From: Sphingomonas hankookensis
GTDB lineage: Bacteria > Pseudomonadota > Alphaproteobacteria > Sphingomonadales > Sphingomonadaceae
DNA length: 64,000 bases
Assembly (NCBI RefSeq): GCF_001619955.1
Contig: NZ_LQQO01000005.1
Coordinates: forward strand, 1 to 64,000
Direction of reading: 5' to 3'
The notes below the pieces were generated by a model. The model saw nothing but the letters and a program-made list of their open reading frames with translations. It was not told the DNA's origin and did no database searches. Shown piece after piece: positions 56,022 to 64,000 of the stretch. A program made the position numbers and the translations under genes. Positions within the stretch are counted from its first letter, which is position 1. The number at the start of each line of letters is the position of its first letter.

Positions 56022-57851
56022 ATGGCGCTTGCCATGCCTCCCGAAACCATTTCCGCCTCCGGTCCGACCCGACCGATGCTGGCGACGCTCCGCCGTTTCC
56101 TTCCCTATCTCTGGCCCGCTGGGGCGCCGGGGCTGAAGGCGCGCATCATCGCCGCGCTGCTGCTGGTCGTCGCGTCGAAGCTGGTGCAGGTCTATGGCGC
56201 GCCGTTCGCATTGCAGGGGGCGATCGACACCATGGCGGCGGGATCGCGCGATGCGCTGTGGCTGGTGGTGGCGCTGGTCGCGGGCTATGCGGCGGCGCGC
56301 TTCGGCGGCACGCTGTTCGACAATCTGCGCAACGTCGTGTTCGAACGCGTCGGACAGGACGCGACGCGGCGGCTGGCGGCATCGGTGTTCCGCCACCTCC
56401 ATGCCCTGTCGCTGCGCTTCCACCTCGAACGGCGCACCGGCGCGGTGACGAAAGTGGTCGAGCGCGGGACCAAGAGCATCGACACGATGCTGTATTTCCT
56501 GCTGTTCAACATCGCGCCGACCATTCTCGAACTGACGCTGGTCCTGTCGATCTTCGGCACGCGCTTCGGCGGGTGGCTGGTCGGCGGCACGGTGGCGATG
56601 GTGGTATTCTACATCGTCTTCACCCGCTGGGTCACCGACTGGCGCTCGGCACTTCGCGAACGGATGAACGACCTCGACACCGGCGCCGTGGCGCATGCGG
56701 TCGACTCGCTGCTGAATTTCGAGACGGTCAAATATTTCGGCGCGGAGGAGCGTGAGGCGCAGCGCTACGACCGCGCCATCGCCGGCTATGCCGATGCGGC
56801 GGTGAAGTCCGAAAACTCGCTGGCGCTGCTCAATATCGGGCAGGCGCTGATCACCGCGTTGATGCTCGGCGGCGGCATGGCGCTGATCGTGTTCGGGTGG
56901 TCGAGCGGGCGCTTTTCCCCAGGCGACGTGGTGCTGGTGTCGACGCTGCTCACCCAGTTGTTCCGCCCGCTCGACCTGCTCGGCATGGTCTATCGCACCG
57001 TCCGGCAGGGGGTGGTCGACATGGGCGCGATGTTCGACCTGATCGATGCGCCCGCCGAGATCGTCGATGTGGCCAACGCTCCGCCAATGACCGTCACGCG
57101 CGGTCATGTCCGCTTCGAAGGGGTCGGCTTCGACTATGGTGATGGGCGGCAGATATTGAACGGTATCGACCTCGACATTCCGCCGGGCACCACGCTGGCG
57201 GTGGTCGGGCCGTCGGGGGCGGGCAAGTCGACGCTCGCGCGGCTGCTGTTCCGCTTCTACGATCCCACCGCCGGGCGGATCACGATCGACGGACAGGATA
57301 TCGCCCAGGTGGCGCAGGCATCGCTGCGCAGCGCGATCGGCATCGTGCCGCAGGATACCGTGCTGTTCAACGACACGATCGGCTACAACATCGCCTATGG
57401 CCGCGCCGATGCGACGGCGGCCGAGATCGCCGAGGCAGCCCGCGGCGCATCGATCGCGCCGTTCATCGCCAGCCTGCCCGACCGCTACGACACCCGGGTC
57501 GGCGAACGGGGCCTGAAACTGTCGGGCGGTGAGAAGCAGCGCGTGGCGATCGCCCGCACCCTGCTCAAGAACCCGCCGGTCCTGATCCTCGACGAAGCGA
57601 CCAGCGCGCTCGACAGCCGGACCGAGGCCGACATCCTCGACACGCTGGAGGCGATCGAGCGCGGGCGCACGACCATCGTCATCGCCCACCGCCTGTCGAC
57701 CGTGGTCCATGCCGACCGCATCGTCGTGCTGGAGGGGGGACGCGTGGTCGAAAGCGGATCGCATGCCGACCTGCTGCGCCTGGGCGGCACCTATGCCGAG
57801 ATGTGGGCGCGACAGGCGGCGGAGCGCGAGGCCGCGCTGGCCGAGGCGTAA
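56022..57851 (+). CDS. Atm1/HMT1-type ABC transporter (fused permease and ATPase)
   Basis: A 609-residue half-transporter that should form a homodimer. The membrane domain (about 30-330) has six helices and the Atm1-family segments FHLERRTGAVTKVVERGTK and DSLLNFETVKYFGAEEREAQRYD, which contact glutathione in known members. The ATPase has Walker A GPSGAGKST, LSGGEKQRVAIARTLLK and ILDEATSALDS. It probably exports glutathione-linked iron-sulfur or metal compounds. The frame is open to 55938, but that would overlap the divergent small gene, so I chose ATG 56022 (56034 also possible). Confidence 0.92.
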   Translation: MALAMPPETISASGPTRPMLATLRRFLPYLWPAGAPGLKARIIAALLLVVASKLVQVYGAPFALQGAIDTMAAGSRDALWLVVALVAGYAAARFGGTLFDNLRNVVFERVGQDATRRLAASVFRHLHALSLRFHLERRTGAVTKVVERGTKSIDTMLYFLLFNIAPTILELTLVLSIFGTRFGGWLVGGTVAMVVFYIVFTRWVTDWRSALRERMNDLDTGAVAHAVDSLLNFETVKYFGAEEREAQRYDRAIAGYADAAVKSENSLALLNIGQALITALMLGGGMALIVFGWSSGRFSPGDVVLVSTLLTQLFRPLDLLGMVYRTVRQGVVDMGAMFDLIDAPAEIVDVANAPPMTVTRGHVRFEGVGFDYGDGRQILNGIDLDIPPGTTLAVVGPSGAGKSTLARLLFRFYDPTAGRITIDGQDIAQVAQASLRSAIGIVPQDTVLFNDTIGYNIAYGRADATAAEIAEAARGASIAPFIASLPDRYDTRVGERGLKLSGGEKQRVAIARTLLKNPPVLILDEATSALDSRTEADILDTLEAIERGRTTIVIAHRLSTVVHADRIVVLEGGRVVESGSHADLLRLGGTYAEMWARQAAEREAALAEA

Positions 57852-57923
57852 CCGCTTTGTCGTATGCGATGGACACTCCACCGCGCTGACGCGTATCCCC
57901 GACGCATTGCGGGAGGAAGACGC

Positions 57924-58856
57924 ATGAAGGATACCCTGAAGAAGGCGGCGACCACGACCGCATGGGTCGGCGGCGCGCTGGCGCTGTGGACCACGCTGGC
58001 GGCCGGCGCGTCGGAGATGCTGGTCCCGGCGGATGGCGATTTCGTCGACGTGCCCGGCGCGCGGCTGCACTATGTCGATACCGGCGGCGACGGCCCGGCG
58101 ATCTTGCTGCTCCACGGCATCTACGGCCAGCTGCGCAACTTCACCTATGCGCTGACCGATCAGCTGAAGGACCACCGACTGATCGTGGTCGACCGGCCCG
58201 GCTGGGGCCATTCGACCGTCGAGGGCGAGCATCCCACGATCGAGACGCAGGCGCGGATGGTCGCCGACCTGATCGATGCGCTCGGCCTCGACCGTCCGCT
58301 GCTGGTCGGGCATTCGATGGGCGGCGCGGTCGCGCTGGCGATGGCGGTGAACCAGCCGGCCAAGATCCGCGGCGTCGCGCTAATCGCCCCGCTGACCCAG
58401 CGGGTGACCGAAATGCCGGGCGTGTTCCGGGGCAAGGCCCCGCCCGCGGCCGTGCGCGGCCTCGCCGCGTGGACGGTCGGCGTACCGCTGACCACGCTGA
58501 CCGGGCCGGCGGTGTCGAAACAGGTGTTCGCGCCCGATGCCGTGCCGATGGATTTCGGCACGCGCGGCGGGGGCCTCGCCGCGCTGCGCCCGTCGAGCTT
58601 CGAGGCGGGCGCCGTCGAGCTGCGCGACGCCAACCGCGCGCTGTCGACGATGATCCCGCGCTACGGTGCGATCAAACTGCCGGTCGTCATCCTCTATGGT
58701 CGCGACGACGAACTGCTCGACCCGCACAGCCAAGGCGACGTTACCGCCGGGGAAATTCCGGGCGCCGTGCTGACGAAGATCGGCGGCGGGCACATGATCC
58801 CGGTGACCCACCCGGCCGAAACCGCCGCGTGGCTGCGCACGGCGGCAGCGGCGTGA
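57924..58856 (+). CDS. Alpha/beta hydrolase, membrane-anchored
   Basis: A 310-residue alpha/beta-hydrolase with an N-terminal hydrophobic segment (AWVGGALALWTTLAAGA) that may anchor or export it. Catalytic features: oxyanion HGIYG, nucleophile in LVGHSMGGAV, acid in YGRDDELLDP and the His in GGGHMIPVTHP. ATG at 57924 has GGGAGG seven bases upstream. Substrate not known; the architecture fits esterases or haloperoxidase-like enzymes. The stop overlaps the next gene as GTGA. Confidence 0.88.
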   Translation: MKDTLKKAATTTAWVGGALALWTTLAAGASEMLVPADGDFVDVPGARLHYVDTGGDGPAILLLHGIYGQLRNFTYALTDQLKDHRLIVVDRPGWGHSTVEGEHPTIETQARMVADLIDALGLDRPLLVGHSMGGAVALAMAVNQPAKIRGVALIAPLTQRVTEMPGVFRGKAPPAAVRGLAAWTVGVPLTTLTGPAVSKQVFAPDAVPMDFGTRGGGLAALRPSSFEAGAVELRDANRALSTMIPRYGAIKLPVVILYGRDDELLDPHSQGDVTAGEIPGAVLTKIGGGHMIPVTHPAETAAWLRTAAAA

Positions 58857-59635
58857 AGCGGCGGGCGCTGCTGCTCGCCGTCCTGCTCGGCGGGTGCAGC
58901 GCCTATGGCGACGGGATGGGCGATATCCTGCGCGGCACCGGCATCGCCGCGCGCGAGCCGACCTATGACGTGCCCTATGTCCCGACCCCCGAACCGGTGG
59001 TCGATGCGATGCTTGCCCTGGCGGAGGTCGGCCCCACCGACACGTTGATCGACCTCGGCTCGGGCGACGGCCGCATCGCCATCGCCGCTGCCCGCCTGGG
59101 TGCGAATGCGCGTGGCGTCGAGATCGACACGACATTGGTCGAGCGTGCGCGCCGCAATGCTGCGCTCCACGGGCTACAGGACCGCGCCCGCTTTTCCGCC
59201 GCCAACCTGTTCGACACGCCGCTGCGCGATGCCAGCGTGGTGACGATGTACCTGCTGCCGCGCATCAACATGGCGCTGCGTCCGCAGCTGTTGACCGAAC
59301 TCCGCCCCGGCACGCGCATCGTCACCCATGCGTTCGATATGGGCGACTGGCAGGCGGACGAATGGGGCCTCGTCGCCGAACGCTCCATCTACCTCTACAT
59401 CGTGCCGGCCGTCGCCGGCGGCAATTGGCGGATGACCCTGCCCGACGGGCGTTCGGGAGTGCTACACCTCGACCAGCGGTTCCAGTTCGTGACGGGCAGC
59501 TTCGACGGAAAGCTTGTCGCCGGCCGGCTGCGCGGCACCGAACTGGACGTCGTGATCGACGGCGCCAGCTACACCGGCTCGGTCGGTGAGGCAGCCATCA
59601 CCGGCAAGGGCTGGCGCGCGACGCGGGTCGACTGA
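58853..59635 (+). CDS. SAM-dependent methyltransferase domain protein with a lipoprotein-like N-terminus
   Basis: A 260-residue protein starting with GTG in a GTGA overlap with the hydrolase gene. The first residues (RRALLLAVLLGGCSAYG) look like a lipoprotein signal with a GGC lipobox. A class I methyltransferase core follows: DTLIDLGSGDGRIAIAAA (SAM loop), GVEIDTTLVERAR, and a segment with VTMYLLPRINMALRP, which resembles protein-lysine or rRNA-type methylases. The C-terminal part is beta-rich. If exported, it would lack SAM supply, so it may be anchored facing the cytoplasm or degenerate. Confidence 0.82.
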   Translation: MKRRALLLAVLLGGCSAYGDGMGDILRGTGIAAREPTYDVPYVPTPEPVVDAMLALAEVGPTDTLIDLGSGDGRIAIAAARLGANARGVEIDTTLVERARRNAALHGLQDRARFSAANLFDTPLRDASVVTMYLLPRINMALRPQLLTELRPGTRIVTHAFDMGDWQADEWGLVAERSIYLYIVPAVAGGNWRMTLPDGRSGVLHLDQRFQFVTGSFDGKLVAGRLRGTELDVVIDGASYTGSVGEAAITGKGWRATRVD

Positions 59636-59678
59636 CCACCCCTCGACGCGCCCGCCCCGCATCCCTAGGTGAGGCCCG

Positions 59679-61445
<1,767 letters not shown>

Positions 61446-61446
61446 A

Positions 61447-61583
61447 TTCCTCCCCACAACGTGAGGAGGGGGACCGCTCGCGCAGCGAGTGGTGGAGGGG
61501 GGAAGCGGCAAGCGCAACCTCTTTGGCCCTCGCCCCTCCACCAGCCTGCGGCTGGTCCCCCTCCCCACGTTGTGGGGAGGATT
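61447..61583. repeat. Long palindromic repeat (family B)
   Basis: TCCTCCCCACAACGTGAGGAGG and a GACCGCTCGCGCAGCGAGTGGTGG arm, a central unique stretch, and the inverted CCTCCACCAGCC...CCCCCTCCCCACGTTGTGGGG. Same design as 49689-49830, with different inner stems. It separates recQ from the DUF442 gene. Confidence 0.8.
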
Positions 61584-61617
61584 TGCTTGGGACGACCCGC
61601 CCCGCTATCTTCCCCCC

Positions 61618-62046
61618 ATGCACATCCGCCGTATCGACGACCGCATTTCGGTCAGCCCGCAGATCACCGCCGACGATGTCGCGACGCTGAAGGCGCAAGG
61701 CTTCACCACCATCGTCAACAACCGCCCCGATGACGAGGAAGCGGGCCAGCCCGCCGGCGACGCGATCGCGGACGCGGCGGCAGCGGCGGGGCTGGCCTAT
61801 CACGCGATCCCGATCACCCATGCCGGGTTCAGCCACCCGCAGTTGGACGCGATGGCGCAGATCCTCGAGCAGGCGGACGGCCCGATCCTCGCCTATTGCC
61901 GCTCGGGCACGCGGTCGTGCAATTTGTGGGCGCTCGCCAGCGCCAAGCAGGGTGGCGACCCCGCCCATCTGGTCGCCTCGGGCGGTGCCGCCGGCTACGA
62001 CCTGTCGGGAATCCGCCCGACGCTGGACGCCCTCGCCCGGGGCTGA
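61618..62046 (+). CDS. DUF442/TIGR01244 sulfur-transferase-like phosphatase
   Basis: A 142-residue protein of the DUF442 (beta-lactamase hydrolase-like) family with a dual-specificity-phosphatase fold. The start MHIRRIDDRISVSPQIT and the loop AYCRSGTRS (Cys-x5-Arg) are diagnostic; KAQGFTTIVNNRPDDE lies early in the fold. In other bacteria such domains occur next to sulfide or quinone enzymes. The true substrate is unknown. A strong hairpin follows 15 bases after its stop. Confidence 0.86.
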   Translation: MHIRRIDDRISVSPQITADDVATLKAQGFTTIVNNRPDDEEAGQPAGDAIADAAAAAGLAYHAIPITHAGFSHPQLDAMAQILEQADGPILAYCRSGTRSCNLWALASAKQGGDPAHLVASGGAAGYDLSGIRPTLDALARG

Positions 62047-62061
62047 CGGCGCGACAGACGT

Positions 62062-62117
62062 CCCCCGCCATTGGGCCCGTTGCCATACCCCGGCAACGAC
62101 GCGGCCCAGCGCGGGGG
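62062..62117. other. Long GC-rich stem-loop downstream of the DUF442 gene
   Basis: Nested arms pair over 20 base pairs: CCCCCGC with GCGGGGG, TGGGCC with GGCCCA and CGTTGCC with GGCAACG, around a seven-base loop. Bulges of 2-4 bases interrupt the stem. There is no T-run after it, so it is not a classical intrinsic terminator. It may be an RNA-stabilising 3' structure. Confidence 0.6.
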
Positions 62118-62169
62118 AACGCCTGCATGGATAAGCGGCATCCGTTCCGACATGCTTAATCGGCGGTAC

Positions 62170-62206
62170 GTTAACGCACTGAACCGCTCCGGTTTCTGGC
62201 GTTAAC
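62170..62206. promoter_or_regulatory. 37-bp nested palindrome upstream of the Sel1-like gene
   Basis: GTTAACGC-ACTG-AACCG-CTC-CGGTT-TCTG-GCGTTAAC: an outer 8-base and an inner 5-base inverted repeat share one centre, 55 bases before the ATG at 62262. It could bind a dimeric regulator or two of them, or fold as RNA. Confidence 0.55.
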
Positions 62207-62261
62207 CAAATCGCAACCCCCAGCCGGCAATTTCGTGCCTGTACCAATGGGGGTTCTGAAC

Positions 62262-62555
62262 ATGGGCATTAGTCAGAAAGGCGCCCGCTTCCTCTCGGAA
62301 AGCCGGGTGGAAGACGCAAGCGCAAACAACAGCACGGCGTGGTTCGATCTCGGCATCTGCTATTCCAGCGGTACCGGCGGGGCGATGATCGACCTGGTCG
62401 AGGCACATAAATGGTTCAACCTCGCCGCCATGTCGGGCGTCGAGGAAGCGCAGGCATGGCGCGCGGAAATCGCCTGCGACATGACTCCGCGCCAGATCGC
62501 CGATGCGCAGAAAGCGGCGCGGGCGTTTTTGCAGGCGGGCGCGCGGCCGAACTGA
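62262..62555 (+). CDS. Sel1-repeat-like small protein
   Basis: A 97-residue protein with one and a half Sel1/TPR-type repeats: TAWFDLGICYSSGTGG, then LVEAHKWFNLAAMSGVEEA, then a closing helix DAQKAARAFLQAG. No signal peptide. Similar short proteins are widespread in alphaproteobacteria. ATG at 62262 follows GGGGG by eight bases. It is a single gene; the 37-bp palindrome upstream may control it. A role in protein-protein scaffolding is likely but not shown. Confidence 0.8.
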   Translation: MGISQKGARFLSESRVEDASANNSTAWFDLGICYSSGTGGAMIDLVEAHKWFNLAAMSGVEEAQAWRAEIACDMTPRQIADAQKAARAFLQAGARPN

Positions 62556-62650
62556 TCGGCGCCGCTGACGGGTCCGGCTGCGACGGTTGACGCCGTCCGA
62601 GCCGGGGGCAGGCAACTCGTCGGCGACAAGCGCGAGACATTCTTCCGTTC

Positions 62651-62677
62651 GTCACCCCGGGCTTGACCCGGGGTGAC
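62651..62677. repeat. Half unit of palindromic repeat family C
   Basis: GTCACCCCGGGCTTGACC followed by CGGGGTGAC, a single self-complementary hairpin matching one end of the family C doublets at 53104 and 54781. The second half is missing. Confidence 0.75.
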
Positions 62678-62755
62678 GGGAATGGCTGGGGTCGCGTCTG
62701 CGACAATAGTCCCGTGACCAGCACAGAGCCGGGGTCACCTTACCCTTCCCTTCCG

Positions 62756-62850
62756 TCATTCCCGCGAAGGCGGGAATCCATAAGCACCGACGCCCGGACC
62801 CGATCCGCAACGCTTGCGCCTATGGACTCCCGCCTACGCGGGAGTGACGA
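62756..62850. repeat. Palindromic repeat doublet (family A) after topA
   Basis: GTCATTCCCGCGAAGGCGGGAATCC at the left and ACTCCCGCCTACGCGGGAGTGAC at the right in inverted order, with CCATAAG/CTATGG inner arms. It begins right after the topA stop, so it may act as its terminator. Confidence 0.8.
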
Positions 62851-64000
62851 TTAGGCCTTGGCCGCCGGCTTCTTCGCCGGAGCCTTCTTCGCAGGCGCCT
62901 TCTTGGCGGGTGCATCCTTCGCCGCCGCCTTCTTCGGCGCGGCCTTCTTGGCCGCCGGCTTCTTCTTGCCCTTGGCCGGCGCCGCCGCCGCGCGGTCGTC
63001 GATCAGCTGCGCGGCTTCCTCCAGCGTCAGCGCGTTCGGCTCGACCGACTTCGGGATCGTCGCATTGGTCGTGCCATCGGTAACATAGGGGCCATAGCGC
63101 CCCTCCATCAGCTTGATCTCAAGCTCGGTGCGCGGATGGTTGCCCAGCACCTTGAGCGGTTCCTTCGCCGCGCCGCGCGCCGGTCGCCCGCCGCCCGCCG
63201 CCGCCTCGGCCAGCTTCACCACCGCCGCGTTCATGCCGGTTTCGAACACGTCCGCCGTCGACTGCAACCGCGCGTACTTGCCGGCGTGCTTCAGATACGG
63301 GCCATAGCGCCCGATCGCCGCCTCGATCGGTTCGCCCGTCTCCGGATGGTTGCCGATGGTGCGCGGCAGGCTCAGCAGCTTCAGCGCCCATTCGAGGTTC
63401 AGTTCGCCGATATCCTTGGGGATCGACGCGCGCTTGGCGTCCTTGCCCTCGCCCAGCTGGATGTACGGCCCGAACCGCCCCGACTTGCGCTCGACCTCCA
63501 GCCCCGTTTCCGGGTCCTTGCCCAGCGATTCCGGTCCGGTATCGCCACCATCCTCGCCGCCCGGCTGCGCGAAGCGGCGAGTGTACTTGCACTCGGGATA
63601 GTTGGAGCAGGCGATGAACGCGCCGAACTTGCCGCCACGCAGTGCCAGGCGTCCCTCGCCGCAATTCGGGCACAGCCGCGGATCGGTCCCGTCCGCCTTT
63701 TCGGGGAACAGGTACGATCCCAGAAACTGATCGAGCTCGGCGGTGATCGCGCTCGGCTGCTGTTCCATCACCTCCGACGTGCGCGGCTTGAAATCGCGCC
63801 AGAAGGCCTCGAGCACCGCCTGCCATTCGGCCCGCCCGCCCGACACGTCGTCCAGCTCTTCTTCCAACCCCGCCGTGAAGTCGTAGCCGACATATTTCTC
63901 GAAGAAGCGTTCGAGGAACGCGGTCAGCAACCGCCCGGTCTCTTCCGCGAAAAACCGGTTCTTCTCGACGCGGACATAGCCGCGATCCTTCAGCACCTGG
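62851..64000 (-). CDS. topA: DNA topoisomerase I, C-terminal part (cut by the window end)
   Basis: The frame runs off the right edge and holds the C-terminal ~380 residues of a type IA topoisomerase: end of the toprim/helical core (FFAEETGRLLTAFLERFFEKYV), one four-Cys zinc finger (CPNCGEGRL...CSNYPECKYTRR), then repeated C-terminal domains (GRFGPYIQLGEGKDAK, GRYGPYLKHAGKYARL, GRYGPYVTDGTTNATIP) and a Lys/Ala/Pro-rich tail (PAKKAPAKKAPAKKP). TopA relaxes negative supercoils. The start and active-site Tyr lie outside the window. The basic tail is typical of alphaproteobacterial TopA and should bind DNA. Confidence 0.94.
   Translation of the reverse strand, partial: QVLKDRGYVRVEKNRFFAEETGRLLTAFLERFFEKYVGYDFTAGLEEELDDVSGGRAEWQAVLEAFWRDFKPRTSEVMEQQPSAITAELDQFLGSYLFPEKADGTDPRLCPNCGEGRLALRGGKFGAFIACSNYPECKYTRRFAQPGGEDGGDTGPESLGKDPETGLEVERKSGRFGPYIQLGEGKDAKRASIPKDIGELNLEWALKLLSLPRTIGNHPETGEPIEAAIGRYGPYLKHAGKYARLQSTADVFETGMNAAVVKLAEAAAGGGRPARGAAKEPLKVLGNHPRTELEIKLMEGRYGPYVTDGTTNATIPKSVEPNALTLEEAAQLIDDRAAAAPAKGKKKPAAKKAAPKKAAAKDAPAKKAPAKKAPAKKPAAKA

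Overview
The window is GC-rich and densely packed, and it looks like a chromosomal segment of an alphaproteobacterium, most likely a sphingomonad. Reasons are the base composition, the short chromosomal palindromic repeats built on GTCACCCCGGGCTTGACC-type hairpins, and the protein style of the housekeeping genes (RecF, Coq4, RecQ, TopA). No rRNA, tRNA or CRISPR array was seen. No gene-free stretch exceeds 300 bases; the longest (62556-62850, 51295-51558, 62047-62261, 38212-38417) are described as repeats or regulatory sites.

Left two thirds, 1-41905: one type VI secretion (T6SS) island. Reading leftwards from a divergent control region at 38212-38417, the minus strand carries an OmpA-like protein, tssA, tssB, tssC, hcp, tagJ, tssE, tssF, tssG, a muramidase-like protein with a lipoprotein, tssH (clpV), an L,D-transpeptidase-like protein with a two-helix membrane protein, a CHAP-like amidase with a lipoprotein, a two-partner secretion pair (tpsB, tpsA), a CHAT-protease lipoprotein, a CPBP membrane protease, then tssK, tssL, tssM, tagF, pppA and ppkA (cut by the window start). 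Rightwards from the control region run vgrG and tagH. An M23 peptidase is set divergently between tssK and the CPBP gene. No tssJ and no PAAR gene was found. Many junctions are ATGA/GTGA/TTGA overlaps, so translation is probably coupled along the island.

How the island may work: TssB/C sheath, Hcp tube, VgrG spike and TssA/E/F/G/K baseplate are powered and recycled by TssH and anchored by TssL/M. PpkA, PppA, TagH and TagF form a complete post-translational on/off set. Three cell-wall enzymes without signal peptides, each followed directly by a lipoprotein or small membrane protein, look like three effector-immunity modules. The TPS adhesin with a CHAT protease in the middle of the island is the most unusual part.

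Right third, 41906-64000: ordinary chromosome with interspersed palindromic repeats. It holds a GH125 mannosidase, an M24 peptidase, an Imm-5-like orphan, a divergent arylesterase/ABC exporter set, a DEAD-box helicase, a compact two-component pair, recF, a small lipoprotein, coq4 with a clear operator-like palindrome, a small secreted protein, an Atm1-type ABC transporter, an alpha/beta hydrolase coupled to a methyltransferase, recQ, a DUF442 protein, a Sel1-like small protein behind a 37-bp palindrome, and the 3' part of topA.
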